Assembly: GCF_022749495.1 (NCBI RefSeq)
Contig: NZ_CP094241.1
Location: forward strand, 2,356,001 to 2,420,000
DNA from: Neisseria macacae ATCC 33926
GTDB lineage: Bacteria > Pseudomonadota > Gammaproteobacteria > Burkholderiales > Neisseriaceae
Direction of reading: 5' to 3'
DNA length: 64,000 nucleotides
Part shown: in pieces, positions 35,664 to 45,375 of the stretch
Layout of the letters: the number at the start of each line of letters is the position of its first letter
Numbering within the stretch: the first letter of the stretch is position 1
Notes under the pieces: model-generated
Told to the model about the DNA's origin: nothing
Seen by the model: only the letters and a program-made list of their open reading frames with translations
The model's database searches: none
Made by a program: the position numbers and the translations under genes

Positions 35664-36080
35664 ATGATTGCAGCTACCATCACCATCCAAGACCAAAACC
35701 TCGCCGGCAAAGTGCTGCACGAACTGTTTTTGAAGTTCCGCACCAACCACATCAGCGCGGCGGAGCTGATTGCCGAACGCGTGCGACAGGAAGTCGCCGC
35801 CTACAACGACCGCGCCGCTGATGCCCTGCTGCGCCACAGCCTCGTCATCCCCACCGATCGCGGCGACATCGTAATTCAGGAATCGCGCGGCAAAAAGGGG
35901 GCAAATCCGCAGCCCGTGGACGCGGAAAAGCAAATCGCCGTTGCCCTAAAAGCTTTTGAACAAAACGCGTTTTTCATCCTTGCCGACAACCGCCAACTGG
36001 AAACGTTGGACGACATGGTGTACCTGCATGACGGACTGGTCGTCAATTTCATCAAACTCACGCCGCTGGTGGGCGGATAA
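35664..36080 (+). CDS. Hypothetical protein next to DUF4132
   Basis: This 138-residue soluble protein starts at ATG 35664 behind a strong GGAGGAG. It reads as alpha/beta, with TIQDQNLAGKVLHELFLKF near the start and ADNRQLETLDDMVYLHDG near the end. I recognise no family. It sits 148 bp before the DUF4132 gene on the same strand and is probably its partner; function unknown. Confidence 0.75.
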   Translation: MIAATITIQDQNLAGKVLHELFLKFRTNHISAAELIAERVRQEVAAYNDRAADALLRHSLVIPTDRGDIVIQESRGKKGANPQPVDAEKQIAVALKAFEQNAFFILADNRQLETLDDMVYLHDGLVVNFIKLTPLVGG

Positions 36081-36228
36081 GCAATCTGAAAACCGCCGCG
36101 CAAAACGCTACCGCGCCTTTGCCGAAACCACCCGATACAGCCTGAATAGTGCGGACAAGAAAACCCTTACCGACGTTGTCCGCCTTTGCAGCGAAATAAC
36201 CAACACATTGATACGCAAGGAAAGTCCC

Positions 36229-38796
36229 ATGATCCAAAACCAAACCGTGCAGATTTCCGACAGTCGCCGTGCCGAGTTCAATCAGCTTCTCGACGTACTG
36301 CAAAAGGAATGGCGCCAAAAATGTTTGAACGAATACGACACGATAAATCTGAAACTCTGCCCCAGCTTTGCCGAAGTGGAGAAAGCCGCTCCCGAATACC
36401 GTGTCGATTTCCTTATCCACTGCATTGATTTGATACGCGGCTGGGGGCGAAATAAAGTTTTTAACAACAAAGGCAGTGACAGGATACACAATTACGGCAC
36501 CACCCGTGCGGCGGTGGCGATGGCTCTAGCGCGCAAAACGCTGCCGATGACAGAGCAGGATGTGCAGCGCATTTTTGCCGCCATGCTGGACGACAACGGG
36601 CTGTCCGAACGACAGGCAGATGACTATCCGCTCAAATATCTGATCAACCAAATCAAAAAACAGTTTCCCAATCCGAGCGAAACGCTTTCGGAATGCCTGA
36701 AAAACGCCTGCGACCGTTACCGCATCTTTGCGGAACACCTGTGGGACAAGAAAGCCGCTACCGCCAACCTTGCCGCTCTGGCGGAACTGGCAGGCGGTTC
36801 TGCTGAAGCCTGCTTCCCCGCCCAAGACGACGAGCTTGCCCAGTACGCCAATCCGCAGCTTGCCGCGCTGCCACCGGAACAGCAGGACGTATGGAGCAAG
36901 ATCATTGCGCTTGCCCTATCCGCCAATGCGGGCAAGCCAAGCGAGAAATACCTGAAAGAAGCCAAAACGCTGATTGACACTCTGGGGGCGGACAGGTTCA
37001 AAAAGATGCTGCACGGCTGGATAGAATTTGTCTACGGTAATGAAGAAGTACGTATTGAAACCTTTACCCACGAATACAGAGGCGGCTCATACAACTACGA
37101 CACCCATGTCCTGCCTGTTTGCAGCGTCAACCAGACCGTGCTCAAAGGGCTGGTGTGGATGTGCAGCCATTTCCACGACAGCGCCACCCTGTCCGCTCTT
37201 ACCCAACTTGCGCTGCATTCATACGACAAAATCCCCAATCTCGGCGCGCGCTATGCTTCCGTGGGCAACGCCTGTTTCTACGCGCTGTTCCGCTCCAAAG
37301 GGTTGGACGGCATTGCCTGCCTTTCACGCCTGCGCCTGCGGATTAAGTTCAGCAACGTGCAGAGCGCGATTGCCAAATATTTGGACGAAGCCGCTGCGCA
37401 GCGAGGCGTATCCCGCAACGAAATCGAAGACATGGCGGTGGACAGCTTCGGCTTGCAGGAAGGCTGCCGTGACTACGACTTCGGCGGCTACACCTGCCGT
37501 CTGGCGGTAACGGGCGTAGGCAAGTCCGAACTGCGCTGGTTCAAACCCGACGGCTCTCCGCAGAAGACCGTACCCGCCTTTGTGAAAACCGACTACGCCG
37601 ACAAACTGAAAAAGATTAAAGCTACACAGAAAAACCTTAACGCCACGCTCACCGCCCAACGCGACCGCTTGGACCAGATGATGCGCTCCGAACACCGCGT
37701 ACCGCTGGAACACGCCGAACAGTATTACTGGCAACACGGACTGATGTCCTGCCTCACGCGCCCGCTAATATGGCAGTTTTTCCGCGACGAAAACGATACG
37801 CAGGGTCGCGCTGCATTGTGGTTGGACGGAACATGGGTGGACGAAACGGGCGCGCAAACCGATGTTTCAGACTGCCTGCAAATCAGCTTGTGGCATCCCG
37901 CGCTTGCCACGCAGCAAAGCATCGCCCAGTGGCGTCAACTGCTGTTGGACAAAGAAATCCGCCAGCCGCTGAAACAGGCATATCGTGAAATCTATCTGCT
38001 CACAGAAGCCGAAATCAACACCAAAACATACAGCAACCGCTTTGCCGCCCACATCCTGAAACAACACCAATACATGACGCTTGCCAAGGGGCGCGGCTGG
38101 AGAGGCTCGCTGGCAGGCGCGTGGGACGGCGGCGACGACGCAACCGTCTCGTTGGAATTGCCCGAATACAACCTGCTCGCCCAATTTTGGGCAAACGCAG
38201 TGGACAGCGAAGAAGCATGGACGGAAAGCTATATCTGGCAGTATGTCAGTACCGACCAAGTGCGCTTTCACCGGTTGGACGACGATTACAATGCTACCGC
38301 GCTGGACTTAATTGATATTCCGCCGCGCGTGTTTTCCGAAGTGTTGCGTGACGTGGATTTGTTTGTGGGCGTGGCGAGCGTAGGCAACGACCCGACTTGG
38401 GAAGACAACGGCGGAGAGGCGCGTTTTTACAGCTACTGGCAGAGCTATTCCTTCGGCGATTTGGGCGAAGTCGCCAAAACCCGCAAAGCCGTGCTGGAAA
38501 CCCTGCTGCCGCGCCTGAAAATCGCCAAGGTTGCCCGCATAGACGGCAACTTCCTCGTCGTGCAGGGCAAACTGCGTACCTACAAAATCCACATCGGCAG
38601 CAGCAACATCCTGATGCTGCCGGACGACCAATACCTCTGCATCGTGCCCGACAGCCGCAAAAAAGACGCATCCGACAAGCTATTTATCCCGTTTGAAGGC
38701 GACAACACGCTCTCGGTTGTCCTCTCCAAAGCCATGCTGCTGGCGGAAGACGACAAGATTACCGACAGCACGATTACCTCGCAGATTCAGCGGTAA
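36229..38796 (+). CDS. DUF4132 domain protein
   Basis: From ATG 36229 (AAGGAAAG upstream) the protein has 855 residues. The N-terminal half is helical repeat-like. The C-terminal half carries the DUF4132/MolR-type region: CRLAVTGVGKSELRWFKPDG, RPLIWQFF, AALWLDGTWVDETG and the hallmark IDIPPRVFSEVLRDVDLFVG, followed by GNDPTWEDNGG. Relatives include E. coli MolR, whose role is unclear. A longer frame from 35956 overlaps the previous gene and is rejected. Downstream lie two small unknown genes and a convergent PP2C phosphatase. Confidence 0.85.
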   Translation: MIQNQTVQISDSRRAEFNQLLDVLQKEWRQKCLNEYDTINLKLCPSFAEVEKAAPEYRVDFLIHCIDLIRGWGRNKVFNNKGSDRIHNYGTTRAAVAMALARKTLPMTEQDVQRIFAAMLDDNGLSERQADDYPLKYLINQIKKQFPNPSETLSECLKNACDRYRIFAEHLWDKKAATANLAALAELAGGSAEACFPAQDDELAQYANPQLAALPPEQQDVWSKIIALALSANAGKPSEKYLKEAKTLIDTLGADRFKKMLHGWIEFVYGNEEVRIETFTHEYRGGSYNYDTHVLPVCSVNQTVLKGLVWMCSHFHDSATLSALTQLALHSYDKIPNLGARYASVGNACFYALFRSKGLDGIACLSRLRLRIKFSNVQSAIAKYLDEAAAQRGVSRNEIEDMAVDSFGLQEGCRDYDFGGYTCRLAVTGVGKSELRWFKPDGSPQKTVPAFVKTDYADKLKKIKATQKNLNATLTAQRDRLDQMMRSEHRVPLEHAEQYYWQHGLMSCLTRPLIWQFFRDENDTQGRAALWLDGTWVDETGAQTDVSDCLQISLWHPALATQQSIAQWRQLLLDKEIRQPLKQAYREIYLLTEAEINTKTYSNRFAAHILKQHQYMTLAKGRGWRGSLAGAWDGGDDATVSLELPEYNLLAQFWANAVDSEEAWTESYIWQYVSTDQVRFHRLDDDYNATALDLIDIPPRVFSEVLRDVDLFVGVASVGNDPTWEDNGGEARFYSYWQSYSFGDLGEVAKTRKAVLETLLPRLKIAKVARIDGNFLVVQGKLRTYKIHIGSSNILMLPDDQYLCIVPDSRKKDASDKLFIPFEGDNTLSVVLSKAMLLAEDDKITDSTITSQIQR

Positions 38797-39076
38797 ATTG
38801 GGACAGCCTGAAAACGCAAATGCCTCCATCCTTGCGGTTTCAGGCTGTTTGGGAACACAGGACGCGTAGGCAACACATGACCGCCCTACTGCGAGAACAC
38901 AAGGCATAGGTCAGGTTCAAACCCAACATTTTGGGAATATTTGACCGTTTTGTTGCGGTTTGAGCCGACCTGCGCTTGTTAAATATCTGCTGCCGAAGGT
39001 TGTCTGAAAAAGGCAGCCTGTCCTTCGGGTTATCAAATTTCAGACGACCCGAAACCTTCACCAACAAGGAAAAACC

Positions 39077-39655
39077 ATGCTTACCACCCAAGCAGAGCAA
39101 CTGATGCAACAATATAAAACACAATTTATGCAGGACTGCGCCGAACGCGCTCCCAAATTGACCGCCTTTATCCAAGAAATATTGCAGGGCAGGCATTGGG
39201 GGTTTTCAGATGAAAACGAATCATTTGATCAGGCCGTGGCACTGATTATGGAATACGAATATCAGAATTTCTCTGTTTACGGCTGGCTGCGCAACCCAAA
39301 TGGCGGCTATTTAGGCGACCGCATCATAGACTTCCCCGAAGAATGCCTGCCTAAATTTGATGCAGATGTGGAAGACGAGATATACGGCTTGGTACAGGAC
39401 GAGGACGAGAACGAAGAAGACGAAGAAGACGAAGTATGGGATGCTGTAGACGATTTTTACAGCGGGCTACACGAATATTTCAGCCATTGGTTTGCGAACT
39501 GCTTCCGAACCGCCGCGCAAAACACCGCCTCCGCCCTGCCCGCCTATTTTTCTGTACACGACACCAACAGCTACACCAATCTTGCCACCATGCAGGAGGA
39601 ACTTTGCGACGATATTGCCGAAAAATTCGGTTGGACATCGTTTTGGCAGGATTAG
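39077..39655 (+). CDS. Hypothetical acidic protein
   Basis: The 192-residue protein has a ribosome site AAGGAAAA seven bases upstream. It contains a very acidic stretch (about residues 100-125, EDENEEDEEDEVWDAVDD) between two helical parts. No signal peptide or membrane helix is visible. No family is recognised. It follows the DUF4132 gene by 280 bp that hold only diverged uptake sequences. Confidence 0.7.
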   Translation: MLTTQAEQLMQQYKTQFMQDCAERAPKLTAFIQEILQGRHWGFSDENESFDQAVALIMEYEYQNFSVYGWLRNPNGGYLGDRIIDFPEECLPKFDADVEDEIYGLVQDEDENEEDEEDEVWDAVDDFYSGLHEYFSHWFANCFRTAAQNTASALPAYFSVHDTNSYTNLATMQEELCDDIAEKFGWTSFWQD

Positions 39656-39774
39656 GCAACGTGAAATAGTCCGAAGGTCTTCTGAAAACTCAGTTTTAAT
39701 ACAATAAAACAGCTTTCCCGAATTTCCCGAAGAAAACATAGGTTACTTTCCCATCCAACCCAACGACAAACCCC

Positions 39775-40182
39775 ATGAAGTTTCTCAAAAAACTATGCGA
39801 ACGAATTCTTGACTGGCTCGTCACCAGTAACATGGCGGGCTATGTGATATTGCTGGTTATCGCCACTGTTCTCGGACTGATGTACGGCGGAGATATGATT
39901 CTGGATAAAGTCCTTGGTCACATTGATACACCTTGGCTCCCTATTATCGGCTTCTGTCTGGCATTGGCTACACTCTTCGCAATTTGTTTTATCGAAGAAG
40001 ATTTAGCCGAGCAGACAACGGAATTCAAACGGCGCGACAAATATCTGTGCGGCGCAATCGGCGGTTTGGTCAGCGCGCTACTGATCAAATGGACGTGGCA
40101 GGCAGCCTTGGTGGGATTGTCGATCGGCATACTGCTGGCGGCGTTGATGAGATGGTTGAAATATGTGATGCGTTATATGTAA
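39775..40182 (+). CDS. Hypothetical small membrane protein
   Basis: The 135 residues contain three to four hydrophobic segments (about 20-40 AGYVILLVIATVLGLMYGG, 52-72 WLPIIGFCLALATLFAICF, 92-108 and 112-128). The ribosome site is weak. It lies 119 bp after the acidic protein, same strand. No family is recognised. Confidence 0.65.
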   Translation: MKFLKKLCERILDWLVTSNMAGYVILLVIATVLGLMYGGDMILDKVLGHIDTPWLPIIGFCLALATLFAICFIEEDLAEQTTEFKRRDKYLCGAIGGLVSALLIKWTWQAALVGLSIGILLAALMRWLKYVMRYM

Positions 40183-40274
40183 ATTGGTCTAAGCATCCCT
40201 TTTCAGACGACCCTTCACACACAATCCTTTGAAATGTTCTCAAGAAACTGCATAACAATTCTAGAATTGATTCA

Positions 40275-41018
40275 CTATCCTTGCCGCAGGCATACTGCTA
40301 CCGAACAATCATCATGATAGGGAACCCTTTTTACTGCTCGGCGTAAGGCTTCCAACTTATCTAGCAAAGACGGGGAAGCGTTCCATAATGCTTCCAAGCG
40401 TTCATGAGATAGCGCATCGTGCAGACCGTCAGAACAAACCAAAACTGCCTCGCCTCTTTGCAGAGTAAATGAATCGGTAAAAATTTTAAAATGGGTTTCT
40501 TCGTCATCCGCAATCAGGCAGTGCGCCAAAGCATAGTACATATCAGCGTATTCCGTATCTGCCCGCGCTTCCCCCTGCTCAATTAAATCAGCCAACACAG
40601 TGTGGTCATGGCTTACCTGCCGCCAATGCCCCTCTGCCGATATATGGTAAACACGGCTGTCGCCGACATTGCAGATGCGGCACAAACCGTCCGCCTCGAC
40701 GACTGCCGACGCGAAAGTCGAGGACGAGCCGAAATATTCCTCGGCAAGCGTGTCGCAGAAGCTGCCGTGCAACCTTCGCAGGAAACGCCCTTCCGCATCG
40801 CCCTCGCGAACGAAGGCATCCAACCAAAACCGGCTGGCAAGATGCGCGGCAGGGCTGCTGGATACACCATCTGCCACTGCCAGCCGAACGGCATCTTCCG
40901 CCTCGGACACACGGGTTTTGTGCAGCCTGACCTGACGCACCGCCGTGCCGTCAAACAAGGCATCCTGATTGCGTGCTTTACCGGCACCGACCATTTGAAA
41001 ATAAGCAAGCTGAAACAT
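40275..41018 (-). CDS. PP2C-type protein phosphatase
   Basis: The 247 residues show the PPM/PP2C metal motifs in order: ARNQDALFDG (residue 14-23), LAVADGVSSSP near 47, GDSRVYHI near 117, VLVCSDGLHDALS near 193 and DDCSVAVCL near the end. Such soluble bacterial enzymes reverse Ser/Thr phosphorylation. No kinase is in the window. AGGATTACC precedes the ATG. A short Correia element begins 28 bp upstream and may contribute its promoter. It is convergent with the DUF4132 block. Confidence 0.87.
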   Translation of the reverse strand: MFQLAYFQMVGAGKARNQDALFDGTAVRQVRLHKTRVSEAEDAVRLAVADGVSSSPAAHLASRFWLDAFVREGDAEGRFLRRLHGSFCDTLAEEYFGSSSTFASAVVEADGLCRICNVGDSRVYHISAEGHWRQVSHDHTVLADLIEQGEARADTEYADMYYALAHCLIADDEETHFKIFTDSFTLQRGEAVLVCSDGLHDALSHERLEALWNASPSLLDKLEALRRAVKRVPYHDDCSVAVCLRQG

Positions 41019-41045
41019 GGTAATCCTGACAATCCAATCCTGATT

Positions 41046-41150
41046 TATAGTGGATTAACTTAAACCAGTACGGCGTTGCCTCGCCTTGCCGTACTATCTG
41101 TACTGTCTGCGGCTTCGTCGCCTTGTCCTGATTTAATTTAATCCACTATA
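41046..41150. mobile_element. Correia element, short 105-bp form
   Basis: Complete ends (TATAGTGGATTAA ... TTAATCCACTATA), with about 50 bases of the core (the CTTGGTGCTTCAGCACC part) deleted. This matches the known short class. Its edge creates TATAAA on the minus strand, upstream of the PP2C gene. Confidence 0.9.
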
Positions 41151-41288
41151 AATAAACCTACTTCGGCGCTTTTCGCAAAAACGAATTTCAACGCAAAGCC
41201 CCTTGTTCATTGGCGACAGTATATATCAATAATGCCGATGCGCTTCTCCCTAACGCCATTTCCTCAACCAACCCAAAACACCTTACAA

Positions 41289-41330
41289 CAGGTCGTCTGA
41301 AAATACGAAACCCATTTTTCAGACGACCTG
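41289..41330. terminator. DUS pair upstream of the TPP riboswitch
   Basis: A 15-bp stem (41289-41303 with 41316-41330) in a region between divergent genes. It may insulate thiO from upstream transcription. Confidence 0.5.
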
Positions 41331-41368
41331 ACTTTGCCAAAGCAATCGATTTTATGTAAACTGGAAAC

Positions 41369-41465
41369 TTCTTGTCGGAGTGCTGCTTGTTCCCGCAAAC
41401 AGCTGAGACCGCATCAGCGGAATCCGTAGAACCTGTCGGGGTAATGCCTGCGTAGGAAACAAGCT
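41369..41465 (+). ncRNA. TPP (THI-box) riboswitch
   Basis: It contains CTGAGACC (41403-41410), AACCTGTCGGGGTAATGCC (about 41430-41448) and GCGTAGGAAACAAG (41450-41463), the conserved strands of the thiamine-pyrophosphate aptamer. CTTGT (41371-41375) pairs with ACAAG (41459-41463) to close P1. It lies 117 bases before the thiO ATG, so thiamine should repress this gene. Confidence 0.92.
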
Positions 41466-41581
41466 GTCAAACGCCTGAAAAGGCTTCCGTTCCCTTTCCC
41501 GCATTTCCCGCCATTCGGTGGATTCCGCTCCCGTCTTATCTTTCGACTTCCCGATTGCACCATACTACAAAGGAATCCATC

Positions 41582-42676
41582 ATGCCCCGCATCGCCATTC
41601 TCGGCGGCGGCCTCTGCGGCCGTCTGACTGCCTTACAACTTGCAGAACAAGGTTTATCGGTTGCCCTCTTTGACAAAGGTGGGCGCAAAGGCGAACACGC
41701 CGCCGCTTATGTTGCCGCCGCCATGCTCGCACCGGCTTCGGAGGCGGTCGAAGCCACGCCTGAAGTCATCAAACTGGGCAGGCAGAGTGTTCCGCTGTGG
41801 CACAACATCCGAGGTCGTCTGAAAACGCCGACCATGATGCAGGAAAACGGCAGCCTGATCGTGTGGCACGGGCAGGACAAACCTTTATCTAGCGAGTTCG
41901 TCCGCCACCTCAAACGCGGCGGCGTAGCGGATGACGAAATCGTCCGTTGGCGCGCCGATGAAATCGCCGAACGCGAACCACAGCTTGCAGGACGTTTTTC
42001 AGACGGCCTCTACCTGCCGACCGAAGGCCAGCTCGACGGACGGCAAATCTTGTCTGCACTTGCCGACGCTTTGGACGGGCTGAACGTCCCTTGCCATTGG
42101 GAACACGAATGCGCCCCCGAAGACCTGCAAGCCCAATACGACTGGCTGATCGACTGCCGCGGCTACGGCGCAAAAACCTCGTGGAACCAATCCCCCGAAC
42201 ACACCAGCACCTTGCGCGGCATACGCGGCGAAGTGGCGCGGGTTTATACGCCCGAAATCACGCTCAACCGTCCCGTACGCCTGCTGCATCCGCGCTATCC
42301 GCTCTACATCGCCCCGAAAGAAAACCACGTCTTCGTCATCGGCGCGACCCAAATCGAAAGTGAAAGCCAAGCCCCCGCCAGCGTACGTTCCGGGTTGGAA
42401 CTCTTGTCCGCACTCTATGCCGTCCACCCCGCCTTCGGCGAAGCCGACATCCTCGAAATCACCACCGGCCTGCGCCCCACGCTCAATCACCACAACCCCG
42501 AAATCCGTTACAGCCGCGCCCGACGCCTGATTGAAATCAACGGCCTTTTCCGCCACGGCTTCATGATTTCCCCCGCCGTAACCGCCGCCGCCGTCAGATT
42601 GGCAGTGGCACTATTTGACGGAAAAAACGCGCCCGAACGTGATGAAGAAAGCGGTTTGGCGTATATTGAAAAATAA
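41582..42676 (+). CDS. thiO: FAD-dependent glycine oxidase ThiO
   Basis: The 364-residue DAO-family protein starts with the FAD-binding ILGGGLCGRLTALQLAEQG and ends with GLRPTLNHHNPEI ... INGLFRHGFMISPAVT, the family C-terminus. ThiO oxidises glycine to the iminoacetate used by ThiG for the thiazole of thiamine. AAAGGAATC precedes the ATG. A TPP riboswitch lies upstream. An uptake sequence near 41813 encodes GRLK, and an AGGCCGTCTGAA-type copy (41998-42009) encodes SDGL. Confidence 0.92.
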   Translation: MPRIAILGGGLCGRLTALQLAEQGLSVALFDKGGRKGEHAAAYVAAAMLAPASEAVEATPEVIKLGRQSVPLWHNIRGRLKTPTMMQENGSLIVWHGQDKPLSSEFVRHLKRGGVADDEIVRWRADEIAEREPQLAGRFSDGLYLPTEGQLDGRQILSALADALDGLNVPCHWEHECAPEDLQAQYDWLIDCRGYGAKTSWNQSPEHTSTLRGIRGEVARVYTPEITLNRPVRLLHPRYPLYIAPKENHVFVIGATQIESESQAPASVRSGLELLSALYAVHPAFGEADILEITTGLRPTLNHHNPEIRYSRARRLIEINGLFRHGFMISPAVTAAAVRLAVALFDGKNAPERDEESGLAYIEK

Positions 42677-42817
42677 GTTTGGGGTCGTCTGAAAACGCCG
42701 CGGCATAGGTTTTACAGCAAAGCGGCACACCCCGACACCAGCCTGTATGAATATAATACGACAAGGCGCGTCAACGCCGTATCGTCATCAATCTACTTAA
42801 TATCAGCAAGGTTTCCA

Positions 42818-43888
42818 ATGAATCTGAAATCCCTGTATTTACTGCCTGCGCTCTTACTCGCCCACTCCACTGCCCTGGCCGCTCCCAAGTTTTCAGACGA
42901 CCCCAAACCGCGTTCTGCCGAAAAAATCATTTATTTCAAACAAAACGGCAAATTCGGTGCAAAAACCACAAGCGGCAAAATCATCGTCCCTGCGCAATAC
43001 CACTGCGAATTTATGTGCGAACACGTCAAACACGGCGAAACCGCCGACGGCGAGTTGCTGTTTACCGACAACAGCCGAGAAGTCCGAGGCAAAGTTGCCT
43101 ATTCGCCCTTCTTCCTGCATTCGCGGCAGGGCAAGTTTTTATATCAACCGATGATGTACGACTTGGCCGCAGACTATTTTTCAGAAGGCAAACGCCGCTA
43201 TGTTTCAAAAGACGGCAAGGTCGGTTTTGCCGACCGCGCGGGAAACTTGGTCACGCCCGCCCAACACGATTGGGCAGGACCGTTTGAATACGGCTATGCC
43301 GCATTTTGCGACGGCTGCCGAGAAGTGCGCGTGGACGAAGAACACACTACCGTACAGGGCGGCACTTGGGGCATGATGGACGCACGCGGCAATACCGTTG
43401 CGCCCAGCGATACTCGCCGCGCCGCTTCCGACATCGAACGAAACGGCAAATTTTATCCGCACCCGTTTGCCTACACCGCTGCCGAACGCGATATTCTGCA
43501 ACGCATCAACCGCTACAAAAACCTAATTGTCGGACTGGACGCAGTTTCCCATTCACCATACAAAACCACCGAAGAACGCGCTGCTTACCGCTTTGAAATC
43601 GTGTCGCAACCCGTGCAAGGCTATCCGTATTACGAAATCGTCCTGTTTGACGGCAAAGGCAACACCGTTGAAGGCGAACGCTTTCTCGCCGGCGCCGACG
43701 GCAAACGGCTCTACGCCCTGCCTGTCGGAGAAGAAACACCGCAGCTACTGGAAACCTACCTGCGCCACGCAATCCGCAGCACACTTGCCGAGCAGCCCGA
43801 AAGACAGAAAAGCGGCTCTTGGAACGACAACCCGTTTCGCTTGAAAGATTATCCCGAAGCAAAAGCCTTGTTGAAACGCAGGAAATGA
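42818..43888 (+). CDS. Secreted WG-repeat protein
   Basis: The 356-residue protein has a signal peptide (MNLKSLYLLPALLLAHSTALA) and at least three WG-like beta repeats: NGKFGAKTTSGKIIVPAQY near residue 47, DGKVGFADRAGNLVTPAQ near 131, and GGTWGMMDARGNTVAP near 178. The final third is not repeat-like. An uptake sequence straddles the presumed mature start and encodes FSDDP. WG-repeat proteins are mostly of unknown role. It splits thiO from thiE. Confidence 0.8.
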   Translation: MNLKSLYLLPALLLAHSTALAAPKFSDDPKPRSAEKIIYFKQNGKFGAKTTSGKIIVPAQYHCEFMCEHVKHGETADGELLFTDNSREVRGKVAYSPFFLHSRQGKFLYQPMMYDLAADYFSEGKRRYVSKDGKVGFADRAGNLVTPAQHDWAGPFEYGYAAFCDGCREVRVDEEHTTVQGGTWGMMDARGNTVAPSDTRRAASDIERNGKFYPHPFAYTAAERDILQRINRYKNLIVGLDAVSHSPYKTTEERAAYRFEIVSQPVQGYPYYEIVLFDGKGNTVEGERFLAGADGKRLYALPVGEETPQLLETYLRHAIRSTLAEQPERQKSGSWNDNPFRLKDYPEAKALLKRRK

Positions 43889-43961
43889 GTTTCAGACGAC
43901 CTCATCAGATGGCTATACCAGGCTCACTTTCATTAAACAATAAAACAAAAAGGAAAACGTC

Positions 43962-44609
43962 ATGATTGAACAAGCATTAGGAAACCTGTCAGGTATCTTT
44001 TGGATTTTCCTGCTCGTCATTCCCCTGCTTCTTTTGAAAGCGCTGCTCCAAAACCCCAAAGTGAAAGGACGCATAGGCGAACGGGCAGTCCGTTCAGTAA
44101 TCGGAAAAGATTTGGATGAAGAAACCTATATCGAATTTCATGATTTGATTATTCCATCCCGCAGCGGCACGACGCAAATCGACCATATTTATGTTTCGGT
44201 TTTCGGGATATTTGTCATAGAAACCAAGAATTACACAGGTTGGATTTTCGGCAGCGAGAAGCAATCGAAATGGACACAAGTCGTCTATAAGCAGAAACAC
44301 TACTTTCAAAATCCGTTGCGCCAGAATTACGCACACATCAAGGCATTATCCGAACTGCTGCAACTGCCGGAAGAAAAATTTCATTCGATGGTGGTTTTCC
44401 TCGGCGATTGTGAACTGAAAACGCAAATGCCGCCGAATGTCTGCCGTATCAGACAGGCAGCATCCTATATTAGACGTTTTCAGACGACCTTATTGCTGCC
44501 ACAGGAAATAGAAGCGGCAACTGCCGTGCTGTCTTCAAACGAATACCAAGCCGACGGCGAAAAACTGCAGGCGCATACCGAACGCCTGCAAGAACGCCAT
44601 CAGCGATAA
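43962..44609 (+). CDS. NERD-domain membrane-anchored protein
   Basis: The 215 residues have one N-terminal transmembrane helix (about 11-30) and a NERD domain (about 40-150): KGRIGERAVRSVI, TTQIDHIYVSVFGIFVIETKN and the GWIFGSEKQSKWTQ-like tail. The conserved Asp (QIDH) and Glu-x-Lys (ETKN) match the nuclease-related active site. A DNA-processing role is inferred. It precedes thiE by 16 bp on the same strand. Confidence 0.85.
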   Translation: MIEQALGNLSGIFWIFLLVIPLLLLKALLQNPKVKGRIGERAVRSVIGKDLDEETYIEFHDLIIPSRSGTTQIDHIYVSVFGIFVIETKNYTGWIFGSEKQSKWTQVVYKQKHYFQNPLRQNYAHIKALSELLQLPEEKFHSMVVFLGDCELKTQMPPNVCRIRQAASYIRRFQTTLLLPQEIEAATAVLSSNEYQADGEKLQAHTERLQERHQR

Positions 44610-44625
44610 CTTAAAAGGACACCCC

Positions 44626-45243
44626 ATGACCTTCCCGCCCCTAAAATCCCCGCTCAAATTCTACGCCGTCGTTCCCACCGCCGATTGGGTGGAGCGCATG
44701 GTCAAAGCAGGTGCCGACACTGTGCAACTGCGCTGCAAAACCCTGCACGGCGATGAATTGAAACACGAAATCGCCCGCTGCACCGCTGCCTGTCAGGGCA
44801 ACCGCACACAGCTTTTCATCAACGACCACTGGCGCGAGGCGATAGAAGCGGGCGCATACGGCGTGCATCTCGGGCAGGAAGACATGGACACCGCCGACCT
44901 TGCCGCCATCGCCGCCGCCGGTTTGCGTTTGGGTTTGAGTACGCACTCCGTCGCCGAACTTGACCGCGCCCTGTCCGTACACCCCAGCTACGTCGCTAGC
45001 GGCGCGATTTTCCCGACCACGACCAAACAAATGCCCACCGCCCCGCAAGGCTTGGACAAACTGCGCGAATATGTGAAACAGGCACGCGGCACGCCCGTCG
45101 TCGCCATCGGCGGCATCGATTTGAACAACGCCGAAGATGTGCTGGCAACCGGCGTTTCTTCACTCGCCGTCGTCCGCGCCGTTACCGAAGCGGAAAATCC
45201 CGAAGCGGTGGTTAAAGCGTTTCAGGCTTTGTGGGATGAATAA
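44626..45243 (+). CDS. thiE: Thiamine-phosphate synthase ThiE
   Basis: The 205-residue TIM-barrel enzyme joins the pyrimidine and thiazole phosphates to thiamine phosphate. Landmarks are TVQLRCKTLHGDEL near 37, LFINDHWREAIEAGAYGVHLGQED near 65 and VAIGGIDLNNAEDVLATG near 158. AAAAGGA precedes the ATG. Unlike thiO it has no own TPP riboswitch, so it either reads through from upstream or escapes that control. Confidence 0.95.
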   Translation: MTFPPLKSPLKFYAVVPTADWVERMVKAGADTVQLRCKTLHGDELKHEIARCTAACQGNRTQLFINDHWREAIEAGAYGVHLGQEDMDTADLAAIAAAGLRLGLSTHSVAELDRALSVHPSYVASGAIFPTTTKQMPTAPQGLDKLREYVKQARGTPVVAIGGIDLNNAEDVLATGVSSLAVVRAVTEAENPEAVVKAFQALWDE

Positions 45244-45274
45244 GGCCGTCTGAAAGCCAAATTTCAGACGACCT
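45243..45274 (+). terminator. Mixed-dialect DUS pair after thiE
   Basis: AGGCCGTCTGAAA (45243-45255), overlapping the TAA stop codon, faces TTTCAGACGACCT (45262-45274). The arms differ at one base (a C/A mismatch in the stem). Confidence 0.65.
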
Positions 45275-45281
45275 GCTCAAT

Positions 45282-45313
45282 TAGGATATTCGATTGCTAG
45301 GATATTCGATTGC
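45282..45313. repeat. Tandem 16-bp duplication
   Basis: TAGGATATTCGATTGC occurs twice head to tail between thiE and the dehydrogenase gene; a recent slippage product. Confidence 0.85.
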
Positions 45314-45375
45314 CGTCATTTCGGATGCTATACAGGCAGAAGCGGGTATAACGGCGCAAAGAATAATCGGCGAAT

